From positions 1-28,322 of the forward strand of contig CALIZL010000074.1 of NCBI GenBank assembly GCA_938028745.1: a stretch of DNA of 28,322 nucleotides, written 5' to 3'. This DNA is from an uncultured Prevotella sp. (GTDB lineage: Bacteria; Bacteroidota; Bacteroidia; Bacteroidales; Bacteroidaceae). Each line of letters opens with the position of its first letter. Position 1 is the first letter of the stretch. Below are positions 1 through 6,830 of this stretch, piece by piece. The translations under genes and the position numbers were made by a program. The notes under the pieces were generated by a model. The model had not been told where the DNA came from, did no database searches, and saw only the letters and a list, made by a program, of their open reading frames with translations.

Positions 1-55
1 CACCTTTTCACCCTTTCACCTTTTCACCTTTTCACCTTTTCACCTTTTCACCTTT
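1..55. repeat. CACCTTTT octamer array (left edge)
   Basis: About seven consecutive copies of the octamer CACCTTTT, one of them CACCCTTT, with an exact 8-bp period. The array starts at or before the window edge and ends just upstream of the promoter region of the first gene. The same octamer recurs near 5300-5460, 12780-12995 and 13610-13742. Confidence 0.9.
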
Positions 56-115
56 AATAGTCACCAAAATTAAACTTCGGAACAAGCAAACGATGCGCTT
101 TACAAAATAATTAAC

Positions 116-123
116 TACATTTG
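116..123 (+). promoter_or_regulatory. Probable -7 box (TACATTTG) of the first gene
   Basis: TACATTTG matches the Bacteroidetes -7 consensus TAnnTTTG. No good TTG -33 element is seen at the usual distance. Transcription from here would give a leader of roughly 200 nt before the ATG at 340. That leader holds a small GGCAT/ATGCC hairpin, and I recognise no riboswitch in it. Confidence 0.5.
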
Positions 124-339
124 CACTTGTGGATTAACCTAACATTCCTATTCTAGGCAGGGCTAAGTCTTGCAAACACTGAAACCAAGGCATGTACCAA
201 TGCCGAACGAATACGGCGTTAACGATGCCTTTACGCATAAACAGCCACGCCTACTGACTGAGAACCCACCTTGAACAACGACAGACGATAACCATAAACA
301 GCTATAACCCCACAACATTATAAACTAAAAATGCCAGCA

Positions 340-1539
340 ATGAAAAGAAAAACAATATTGACAATGCTCTTTAGCACTTTTATCCTGACGGCAAATGGGC
401 AGAGAGGGCCATTCGACTCTATGTGGGAGAGCAACGACTCCATCCCATTCACATGGGATGGGGGCATCTACTTGCCTGCAACTATCGATAATAAATACCC
501 TGCCCACATCTTGTTTACCACAAATGCCAACCGCCAATTGGTGGTAGACACCACGTATCTTAAAGAACAGTGTTGGCAACCGCCAAAGATAGAGAAGGTT
601 AACATCAAGAGAGAAAAAGATACACTGCGCCTAAAAACATCGTACACAAAGCACGATGTGAAGTTTGGTAACACCACGGCAAACTTCCCCGATATGCTCA
701 TTAGCGACATAAGAAATGTTTTGGGCAAGCATGCCGACGGCATCATGTGGGATACTTTCTTTGAATACTCTCCATTTGAGGTGAACTTTCAGCAGAAGTT
801 CTTACGCACACTAACGGCCATACCTGACTCCGTGAAACGCAACTACCGCTGTTTGCCGCTCACGGTTAGGGGTTCCAATTTTATGATTGAAGCATACGTA
901 TGGCTCAACAACAAACGCATTGGGGGCCTTTATGAGTTATGTCTTGAAGGCGGAAACGAGATTATGTTCACCAAAGAGACTGTAAGAAAACATAACCTGA
1001 TGGCATACGAGGGTAAAACTCAGCAGCTACTGGCTCAGTACACGAACATAGGCGACACAACAACCACTACAACTACCTTCGCACTGGCCGACTCCGTCTA
1101 CCTTGGATTGCAAAACATTGGTCGCGTTGCCGTAAACATTTCTCTGCCAACAGTTCACGCTTTCCCGCGAATGCGCAATGCAGGATATATCGGGGCGGGT
1201 ATTCTTCACAATTATAACTTGGTGTTCGACCCCGCCCACAACAAACTCTACTATCGCCCCTATAAAGCATACACACCTGAAAAAAGGACGTGGGGCTTCT
1301 CGTGGGTAAACCGAACCGACATCGGTAAGGGATGGATTGTGCGCTCAATATATAAAGGCAGCGCAGCAGAAAAAGCAGGAATAAGGCTTGGCGACACCAT
1401 CATAAAGGTGAACGGAAAAAAGGTGGAGAACTATTCGTGGGATGAGGAACGGGCGCTTTCAAACGATTCAACCATCACGCTTTTGCTTAAAACAGAAAAG
1501 GGCATGAGAAAAGTAACCATCGAAGAAGAAGAGTTTTAG
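340..1539 (+). CDS. Secreted PDZ protein, degenerate retropepsin-like aspartyl protease
   Basis: The protein has 399 aa from the ATG at 340. An in-frame ATG at 331 would add MPA, but the later start gives a clean signal peptide (MKRKTILTMLFSTFILTANG). The middle of the protein has the layout of the retropepsin-like families common in Bacteroidetes, with two repeated strand-loop-strand blocks. Where a catalytic D-T/S-G is expected, the first block reads ILFTTNANRQLVVD (about residues 57-70) and the second reads ELCLEGGNEIMF (about 199-210), so both catalytic aspartates appear to be missing. A PDZ domain occupies about residues 315-390, with the KGSAAEKAGIRLGDTIIKVN carboxylate-binding region. 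It is probably exported to the periplasm or cell surface as a peptide-binding or scaffolding protein. The PDZ domain and signal peptide are clear; the family assignment of the middle part is an inference. Confidence 0.75.
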   Translation: MKRKTILTMLFSTFILTANGQRGPFDSMWESNDSIPFTWDGGIYLPATIDNKYPAHILFTTNANRQLVVDTTYLKEQCWQPPKIEKVNIKREKDTLRLKTSYTKHDVKFGNTTANFPDMLISDIRNVLGKHADGIMWDTFFEYSPFEVNFQQKFLRTLTAIPDSVKRNYRCLPLTVRGSNFMIEAYVWLNNKRIGGLYELCLEGGNEIMFTKETVRKHNLMAYEGKTQQLLAQYTNIGDTTTTTTTFALADSVYLGLQNIGRVAVNISLPTVHAFPRMRNAGYIGAGILHNYNLVFDPAHNKLYYRPYKAYTPEKRTWGFSWVNRTDIGKGWIVRSIYKGSAAEKAGIRLGDTIIKVNGKKVENYSWDEERALSNDSTITLLLKTEKGMRKVTIEEEEF

Positions 1540-1695
1540 GCTGGTTCTAAAAGCTCCACCCTGCCGTTCCATAATGGTTTAAGCAACGCGCTTTGCTGTC
1601 TTGAAGGAAAGTAAGGGGCTATATCAAGGAGTTTACAGGTCAACGGGGCAACCTGTTGGCCTGTTAACGTATCGCTAGCCCGTCAAACCACAAGG

Positions 1696-1744
1696 CTAAC
1701 CACTCCCCTCTCACCTTGGAGGGGGACTGGCGGTGAGGCTTTTA
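1696..1744. repeat. REP-like palindromic element, copy A
   Basis: The element starts CTAACCACTCCCCTC, passes through CCTTGGAGGGGG and ends GGTGAGGCTTTT. It is a diverged copy of the two elements at 11211-11255 and 11265-11314, and related in layout to the one at 4043-4088. The C-rich left half pairs imperfectly with the G-rich right half. It lies between two plus-strand genes and may act as a terminator for the first. Confidence 0.7.
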
Positions 1745-1769
1745 ACCCCTATTTCCACACAAATAAGGA

Positions 1770-1800
1770 TTGCGATTTTTCATACATTTGTATACTTTTG
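1770..1800 (+). promoter_or_regulatory. Promoter of the TonB-dependent receptor gene
   Basis: TTG at 1770-1772 is separated by 20 bp from TACTTTTG at 1793-1800, a full match to the Bacteroidetes TTG-N19-21-TAnnTTTG pattern. A perfect ATACA-TT-TGTAT palindrome (1782-1793) sits between the boxes. CCTTGCA-AACG-TGCAAGG (1803-1820) lies at the presumed transcript start. Either could be a regulator site or a 5'-end stabilising hairpin; both roles are inference. Confidence 0.7.
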
Positions 1801-1885
1801 CACCTTGCAAACGTGCAAGGCGTGTGCCGACAAGCTGCGAAGTGAACGGCGGAATGGCTTTGCCGAAATACAAAAACATTAGAAA

Positions 1886-3979
1886 ATGAAAATTATCGCA
1901 ACACTAACAGCCGTCGCATTTGCGGCAACAGCGAACGCCACAGTAGAAGATTCGGCCACCATTGGCGGAATGATTAACGAGGTTTCGGTGGTGGGGTTTA
2001 AGCAAGACAGAGCCGCCATATCGCCCGTTTCGCAACAAGGGGTAGGCGAACGCTACATCGAAAACAACCAACTTGTGGGTCTTCGCGACCTTAGTGGCAT
2101 GATAGCCAATTTCTACATGCCCGACTATGGCTCGCGACAATATTCACCCATCTACATTCGCGGCATCGGCTCGAAGGTTAACTCGCCTTCGGTAGGCGTG
2201 TATGTAGACGGCATTCCCTACTTCGACAGAACCGTATTAGACATGGATCTTTTTGGCGTAAGCAAGGTAGAAGTGTTGCGCGGACCGCAAGGAACGCTCT
2301 TCGGGCGCAACGCATCGGCCGGATTGATAAACGTTTTCACGCGTTCGCCACTCGATTATCAAGGCACAACGGCCAAGGTTTCGTATGGTTCGTACAACGA
2401 TTTGCTCGTGGCTGCATCCACCTATAATAAGCTGAGCCAGAAGTTTGGCCTTTCGTTAGCTGCCAGTTATCACCACAACGACGGCTTTCTGACCAATACT
2501 TTTCTCAATAACAAGGCCGACCGCATGAACAATGGCACCATCAGGCTGGGCGCAACGTGGAAACCGATGGACCGATGGACGGCAAGATTTACGGCCGCAC
2601 TAGACCTTACCCACCAAAATGGCTACCCCTATGCGCCTTACGACCCACAAACAGGCGTGATACAACCCATTGCCTACAATCGTGAAAGCAGCTATCGCAG
2701 GCTGGTTGGCACGCTGGGCATGAGTTGGCGATACGATGCCGAGAGCTGGAGCATGAACAGCCAGACGGCATTTCAGCACAACGACGGCAAAATAGAGGTA
2801 GACCAAGACTACTCGCCACGTGACATCTTCGCCGTTAAGATGCCGCATAGGCAGAACCAAGTGAGCCAAGAATACACTTTCCGCTCTACCAACGAGAGCC
2901 GATACCAATGGATTGTGGGGGCATTTGGTTTCCATCAACACGAACATTACACCGTAAACACATCGCGTATAGCGGCCAAATTGTACGAAGTGAGCCAGAA
3001 CAAACTGCCCACAACGGGGTTCGCATTCTACCATGTCAGCACGTTCAACATCGTAAAGGGCTTGTGGGCATCGGCTGGTGTCCGGTTGGATTGGGAGAGA
3101 AACAAAATAAACAACAACAAAGCCAAGGTAAAATGGATGGGACAAGACGCCCCACCCATGTTCAATCCCGTAGACCCGAAGGGCGGATGGCAAGCAACAG
3201 ACTTTGATGCAAGCAGGATAGACAGGCAGATAACGCCCAAGTTTACGCTTAAATACCAGTTTACGCCCTTCCGTATGATATACGCCACGGTAGCGAAAGG
3301 CTATAAAGCGGGCGGCTTTAACGCCGTTCGCCAAACCGACGAAGACTATACTTACAAGCCCGAACACACGTGGAACTACGAGGTTGGAGCCAAATGGAGT
3401 TTCCTTAAAGGTCTGTTGGCTTTGGAGGCTAGTGCCTTTTACATCGACTGGCGGCACCAACAACTCTCTGTTACCGTGCCTGCACTGGGCAATGTTGTGC
3501 GCAATGTGGGGCACAGCAACAGCAAGGGGTTCGAGCTTGCGCTGAACGCCATGCCCCTACCCACCCTTTCGTTACAAGCTAGTTACGGATACACTTACGC
3601 CAAGATGCTAGAAGGGCGCATGGGGACGGGGCGCGACTACTCTGGCAATATCTTGCCATTGGTTCCGCGCCACACTTGTTCGTTCAATGCCAACTATGTA
3701 GTAAACAACCTCGGCCGTATTGCCGACAAGTTGATGTTTAATGCCAACCTCACGGGCGTTGGCCCGCTCTATTGGCGCGAAGACAATGCGGTTAAACAGC
3801 CATTCTACACCCTTCTCAACCTGAAAACGGCCATAACGCGCGGCATATTTACCTTAGAGCTATGGTCGCGCAACACGCTTGCAACCAATTATCTGGCCTA
3901 TTACTTCGTTGCCTCAACGCCTATGGCACAAAAAGGTAAGCCCTTCACTATCGGTACAACGCTGATGGTAAAGTGGTGA
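1886..3979 (+). CDS. TonB-dependent outer-membrane receptor
   Basis: The protein has 697 aa with a signal peptide (MKIIATLTAVAFAATANA). The plug domain follows directly, with typical segments SVGVYVDGIPYFDR and VEVLRGPQGTLFGRNASAG at about residues 107-155. The rest is a 22-strand-type barrel with alternating aromatic residues, including the conserved AKGYKAGGFN segment. It ends in an aromatic residue (KW), as expected for an outer-membrane barrel. There is no N-terminal carboxypeptidase-like domain and no SusD gene beside it, so it is a classical siderophore, heme or cobalamin-type receptor rather than a SusC glycan transporter. The substrate cannot be read from the sequence. It has its own promoter and no obvious operon partner. 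Confidence 0.93.
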   Translation: MKIIATLTAVAFAATANATVEDSATIGGMINEVSVVGFKQDRAAISPVSQQGVGERYIENNQLVGLRDLSGMIANFYMPDYGSRQYSPIYIRGIGSKVNSPSVGVYVDGIPYFDRTVLDMDLFGVSKVEVLRGPQGTLFGRNASAGLINVFTRSPLDYQGTTAKVSYGSYNDLLVAASTYNKLSQKFGLSLAASYHHNDGFLTNTFLNNKADRMNNGTIRLGATWKPMDRWTARFTAALDLTHQNGYPYAPYDPQTGVIQPIAYNRESSYRRLVGTLGMSWRYDAESWSMNSQTAFQHNDGKIEVDQDYSPRDIFAVKMPHRQNQVSQEYTFRSTNESRYQWIVGAFGFHQHEHYTVNTSRIAAKLYEVSQNKLPTTGFAFYHVSTFNIVKGLWASAGVRLDWERNKINNNKAKVKWMGQDAPPMFNPVDPKGGWQATDFDASRIDRQITPKFTLKYQFTPFRMIYATVAKGYKAGGFNAVRQTDEDYTYKPEHTWNYEVGAKWSFLKGLLALEASAFYIDWRHQQLSVTVPALGNVVRNVGHSNSKGFELALNAMPLPTLSLQASYGYTYAKMLEGRMGTGRDYSGNILPLVPRHTCSFNANYVVNNLGRIADKLMFNANLTGVGPLYWREDNAVKQPFYTLLNLKTAITRGIFTLELWSRNTLATNYLAYYFVASTPMAQKGKPFTIGTTLMVKW

Positions 3980-4042
3980 CGTAAGGTGGTAAGGCTATGA
4001 TGTTGCAAGCTGTTGCGGCAAAAGCCCTATAAAGAACAAAGT

Positions 4043-4088
4043 ACACCCCAAGCCTTTCTCCATTTGGAGAGGGACTTGGGGTGTGGCT
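4043..4088. terminator. REP-like palindrome between convergent genes (likely bidirectional terminator)
   Basis: A perfect 10-bp inverted repeat, ACACCCCAAG (4043-4052) and CTTGGGGTGT (4075-4084), encloses a second small stem TCTCC-attt-GGAGA. It is followed on the plus strand by GGCTTTT. It lies between the ends of the TonB receptor and the convergent methyltransferase, the expected place for a shared terminator. It resembles the REP-like elements at 1696, 11211 and 11265. Confidence 0.65.
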
Positions 4089-4122
4089 TTTCAGCTTTGA
4101 AAAGGAGACTTGGCGAAACCTC

Positions 4123-4893
4123 CTACTCAAGTATGTAAAAGCAAGAAGTGGTAAAGAAGTTGCGCACATGCCGCATTCTGGCCAAGCGAGGCCACAGCAA
4201 ACGGGGGCGCAGATTAAACTTTATCTCGTAATGGGGGTTAATGAAATAAAGCGTGCGGTTGCGTATGGCGAAATGTTGCGTGGCCAAATCTTCGAACATC
4301 TCGATCGTGCAACGCGTCCGTTTGATGTCAAGCAGTTCGTCTGTAATGCCTGGTTTCTCGTGGAAGGCCTTCAATATGGCCGCATATACATCTTCTGGCA
4401 AGAGGTGAAACCAAGGCAAATGCGAGAGGAACTTACTTCGGCAAATCTGTTGATGACCGCCGAAGGGCATCTGCCAAGCAGGAAAAGACATGAAAACAAT
4501 ACCTCCCGGTCGTAAGAACTTGCGCAACTTGGGCAAGAAAGAGGCCTTATCCATAATGTGTTCGATTACGTCGTGGCAGATAATCAGGTCGAAATGGTGT
4601 TCAATATCCTTCATTTCGAACACGTCTGATGCGATAAACCGCCCCTTAGCACCCGCCTCCTCGAAAAATCGCTTGGCATCGTTTATCCTACATTCGGCCA
4701 TGTCTACCCCCACAACCTCGCACCCGCGCTCGCTGAAAGGCAACAGGTTGCCGCCATCGCCACAGCCTATCTCCAACACGTTCATCCCCTGTTCGATGGG
4801 CAGATAACGTTCTATGTAGGGCAGAAAGTACTTCCAGCTAGTTGCAGAAAGCTCGTTAAAATATAGTTTTCGGTCTTTTTGTCGATGCTGCAT
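4123..4893 (-). CDS. Class I SAM-dependent methyltransferase
   Basis: The protein has 256 aa from the ATG at 4893. The longer reading frame would need a TTG at 4908 that lies inside the promoter -7 box, so the ATG is preferred. Motif I is VLEIGCGDGGNLLPF (about residues 39-53), followed by the acidic strand end VVGVDMAE, the SDVFEM acidic loop and the DLIICHDVIEHI motif (about 102-113). RPGGIVFMSFPAW follows, as in Methyltransf_11/23 proteins. The C-terminal third (about 150-256) is basic and aromatic and may bind the substrate. The family includes enzymes acting on small molecules, lipids and glycans; I cannot name the substrate. The gene is transcribed alone. Confidence 0.85.
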   Translation of the reverse strand: MQHRQKDRKLYFNELSATSWKYFLPYIERYLPIEQGMNVLEIGCGDGGNLLPFSERGCEVVGVDMAECRINDAKRFFEEAGAKGRFIASDVFEMKDIEHHFDLIICHDVIEHIMDKASFLPKLRKFLRPGGIVFMSFPAWQMPFGGHQQICRSKFLSHLPWFHLLPEDVYAAILKAFHEKPGITDELLDIKRTRCTIEMFEDLATQHFAIRNRTLYFINPHYEIKFNLRPRLLWPRLARMRHVRNFFTTSCFYILE

Positions 4894-4905
4894 AATAAAA
4901 AGGTA

Positions 4906-4937
4906 CAAAGTTAGAAAGCTGTAAGAATGAAAAACAA
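4906..4937 (-). promoter_or_regulatory. Promoter of the methyltransferase gene
   Basis: On the minus strand TTG (4937-4935), a 21-bp spacer and TAACTTTG (4913-4906) match the Bacteroidetes promoter pattern. The ATG at 4893 follows after only about 12 nt, so the leader is very short. This placement rules out the upstream TTG start. Confidence 0.75.
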
Positions 4938-5174
4938 CTTAAAGATAAAAGGATTAAAGCGTGGAGACATCACCTTTCTCCTTGAAATCCCTTCCTTCTA
5001 GTTCGTTAATTACTCTGATTATCTCTGCACAAAAATACAGCAAATTAGCTAAACAAGAGAAGAAATAGACCTTTTTTCTTTTAAAATCACAACTTCTAGG
5101 TATTGTTCACATACGTAAATCTTTGCTTTGCACACTGTTTCTAAGACGTAATGGCAGGTTATAACGAGGTGGCC

Positions 5175-5246
5175 AGTTGACGAGTTGGCGAGTTAACGAG
5201 TTGACCAGTTAACGAGTTGACCAGTTAACGAGTTGACCAGTTGACC
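5175..5246. repeat. AGTT-octamer array (AGTTGACC/AGTTAACG)
   Basis: Nine consecutive 8-bp units, all beginning AGTT: AGTTGACG, AGTTGGCG, then alternating AGTTAACG and AGTTGACC. Three more degenerate octamers (CAAGAGTA, CAAGTTTA, CAAGTTGG) follow at 5261-5284. A TTGGCGTAGCCAT junction then leads into the CACCTTTT array. Confidence 0.9.
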
Positions 5247-5284
5247 AGTATAGGGGTTGACAAGAGTACAAGTTTACAAGTTGG

Positions 5285-5503
5285 TTGGCGTAGCCATTAT
5301 TTCATCTTTTCATCTTTTCACCTTTTCACCTTTTCACCCTTTCACCTTTTCACCTTTAAAGGGCGTGAGCCATCTTTTCACCCTTTCACCCTTTCACCCT
5401 TTCACCCTTTCACCTTTAAAGGGCGAAGCCATCTTTTCACCCTTTCACCTTTTCACCTTTAAACACCTTTAAACACCTTTAAACGCCTTTAAACGCCTTT
5501 AAC
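5285..5503. repeat. CACCTTTT array with GGCG-N-AGCCAT modules and a period-10 tail
   Basis: Runs of CACCTTTT/CACCCTTT are interrupted by modules of the form TTTAAAGGGCG(TG)AGCCATC near 5286, 5356 and 5417. The array ends in four decamers, CACCTTTAAA twice and CGCCTTTAAA twice (about 5464-5503), seven bases before the ruvB stop codon. There is no coding signal. Confidence 0.88.
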
Positions 5504-5510
5504 CCTCTCC

Positions 5511-6545
5511 TTAATCAAACAGACCAGGCTGTTTTGCGTTGCTAGTATAGATGTTTCTACCCAGATGTTGGTAAGCCAATTCGGTTACCATACGCCCTCG
5601 TTGTGTACGTTTAATAAACCCTTCCATGATAAGATAAGGCTCATATACCTCTTCTAAGGTGCCTGCGTCTTCCCCTATGGCCGTTGCAATGGTGCTAACT
5701 CCCACTGGTCCACCCTTAAACTTATCGATAATTGTAAGCAAAATCCGATTGTCTATCTCGTCCAAACCATATTGGTCGATGTTCAATGCCGTGAGCGACA
5801 GGCGTGCGATAACCATATCGATGCTGCCGTTACCCTTCACTTGGGCGAAGTCGCGCACACGCCTTAGCAGCGCATTAGCGATACGGGGCGTTCCACGCGA
5901 CCGCCTTGAAATCTCCATTGCCGCCTCATCGTCGATGGGAACATTCAATATTCGCGCCGAACGCTTAATGATACGCGCCAGCGTTTGCGGGTCGTAATAC
6001 TCCAAATGCAGGTTAATGCCAAACCGCGCACGCAATGGGGCGGTAAGCAAACCACTGCGCGTGGTGGCACCGATGAGCGTAAAGGGGTTGAGGTCTATTT
6101 GTATCGACCGCGCCGAAGGGCCTTTATCTATCATGATGTCTATGCGATAGTCTTCCATGGCCGAGTAAAGATACTCTTCAACCACGGGCGAAAGGCGGTG
6201 TATCTCGTCGATAAAGAGCACGTCGTTGGTTTCTAACGAAGTGAGAATGCCGGCCAAATCGCCAGGTTTGTCAAGCACAGGACCGCTAGTTATTTTAAAT
6301 CCCACCCCCAATTCGTTGGCAATGATGTTGCTCAAAGTGGTCTTACCCAATCCCGGAGGACCATGTAAAAGGGTATGGTCGAGTGGTTCGCCACGATATT
6401 TTGCCGCCTCAACAAACACTTCTAGGTTCTCCACCACCTTACTTTGGCCGCTGAAATCTTGGAATTTCGGCGGTCGGAGGGCGTTTTCAAACTCTCGTTC
6501 GCTGGGCATTGTGCGTTCGTCTCTGATGTCAAAGTCTTCTGTCAT
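5511..6545 (-). CDS. ruvB: Holliday junction branch migration ATPase RuvB
   Basis: The protein has 344 aa, the usual length. It is the AAA+ motor that drives branch migration of Holliday junctions with RuvA before RuvC cleavage. The N terminus MTEDFDIRDE and the block LRPPKFQDFSGQ are diagnostic. Walker A is GPPGLGKTT (62-70), Walker B is VLFIDEIH (109-116), sensor 1 is GATTRSG (159-165), the arginine finger lies in PLRARFG and sensor 2 in RGTPRIANALLRRVRDFA. The C-terminal winged helix ends with YQHLGRN. ruvA and ruvC are not adjacent. The -7 box ends only five bases before the ATG, so the mRNA may be nearly leaderless. Confidence 0.97.
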   Translation of the reverse strand: MTEDFDIRDERTMPSEREFENALRPPKFQDFSGQSKVVENLEVFVEAAKYRGEPLDHTLLHGPPGLGKTTLSNIIANELGVGFKITSGPVLDKPGDLAGILTSLETNDVLFIDEIHRLSPVVEEYLYSAMEDYRIDIMIDKGPSARSIQIDLNPFTLIGATTRSGLLTAPLRARFGINLHLEYYDPQTLARIIKRSARILNVPIDDEAAMEISRRSRGTPRIANALLRRVRDFAQVKGNGSIDMVIARLSLTALNIDQYGLDEIDNRILLTIIDKFKGGPVGVSTIATAIGEDAGTLEEVYEPYLIMEGFIKRTQRGRMVTELAYQHLGRNIYTSNAKQPGLFD

Positions 6546-6549
6546 AATG

Positions 6550-6557
6550 CAAAGGTA
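6550..6557 (-). promoter_or_regulatory. -7 box (TACCTTTG) of ruvB
   Basis: TACCTTTG on the minus strand ends five bases before the ruvB ATG at 6545. No convincing TTG -33 box is seen at 19-21 bp. If it is used, the transcript starts at or within a few bases of the start codon. Confidence 0.55.
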
Positions 6558-6565
6558 CTAAAAAT

Positions 6566-6580
6566 TGCAACTTGGTTGCA
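6566..6580. promoter_or_regulatory. 15-bp palindrome between divergent promoters (candidate operator)
   Basis: TGCAAC-TTG-GTTGCA is a perfect inverted repeat with 6-bp arms. It lies between the ruvB -7 box and the P1B-ATPase -7 box and overlaps the latter's TTG -33 element. The position fits a repressor or activator site; the cognate regulator is unknown and not encoded nearby. Confidence 0.45.
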
Positions 6581-6600
6581 CGTTTTAAGCCCTAACTTTG
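6572..6600 (+). promoter_or_regulatory. Promoter of the P1B-ATPase gene
   Basis: TTG (6572-6574), an 18-bp spacer and TAACTTTG (6593-6600). This gives a leader of about 220 nt to the ATG at 6831. The last part of the leader (6752-6815) is an octamer array. Confidence 0.6.
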
Positions 6601-6751
6601 CAGTACATCATAACATTATCGTTAAGGGAGATGAACGTGCGGAGAACGAGAAACGGTATTTGTCGGCCTGCAACATCGTGGCTAGGAAATCTAAAATGGC
6701 GATAAAACCGAGTGAAACTAGAATAACAAGTAAGCCCGAAATACCCCGAAG

Positions 6752-6815
6752 AACTAGGCAAACTTGGACAGACTAGACAACTTGCAAACTCGTAAACCCG
6801 TAATCTTGTAAACTT
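6752..6815. repeat. Octamer array in the leader of the P1B ATPase
   Basis: Eight degenerate 8-bp units, including GCAAACTC, GTAAACCC, GTAATCTT and GTAAACTT. On the minus strand several read as (A/G)AGTTTNC, the same AGTT octamer family as at 5175 and 19481 but with another variable part. It ends 15 bp before the start codon. Confidence 0.7.
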
Positions 6816-6830
6816 AAAAAACAACATATT

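Larger units (their letters stand above)
1540..1885. other. Intergenic region upstream of the TonB receptor
   Basis: No gene is seen. The stretch holds a REP-like palindrome (1696-1744), the TonB-receptor promoter (1770-1800), a 12-bp palindrome between the promoter boxes (1782-1793) and an 18-bp hairpin just after the -7 box (1803-1820). Confidence 0.7.
4938..5510. other. Non-coding stretch between methyltransferase promoter and ruvB 3' end
   Basis: From 4938 to about 5170 I see nothing recognisable. From 5175 to 5503 the region is almost wholly made of short tandem repeats, listed separately. Short reading frames here translate to monotonous HLFTFSPFHPF-type peptides and are not genes. Confidence 0.75.

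Noticed and set aside
2600..3514. 304-codon open frame on the minus strand
   Set aside because: It is antisense to the TonB-dependent receptor, which has clear domains; the antisense product has no recognisable domain.
4894..4908. Upstream TTG start of the methyltransferase (MYLFI extension)
   Set aside because: The TTG codon is inside the TAACTTTG -7 box, so it cannot be in the transcript from that promoter.
5241..5472. Two overlapping ~72-codon frames
   Set aside because: They translate octamer repeats into monotonous FHPFTFSPF-like peptides in two frames at once.
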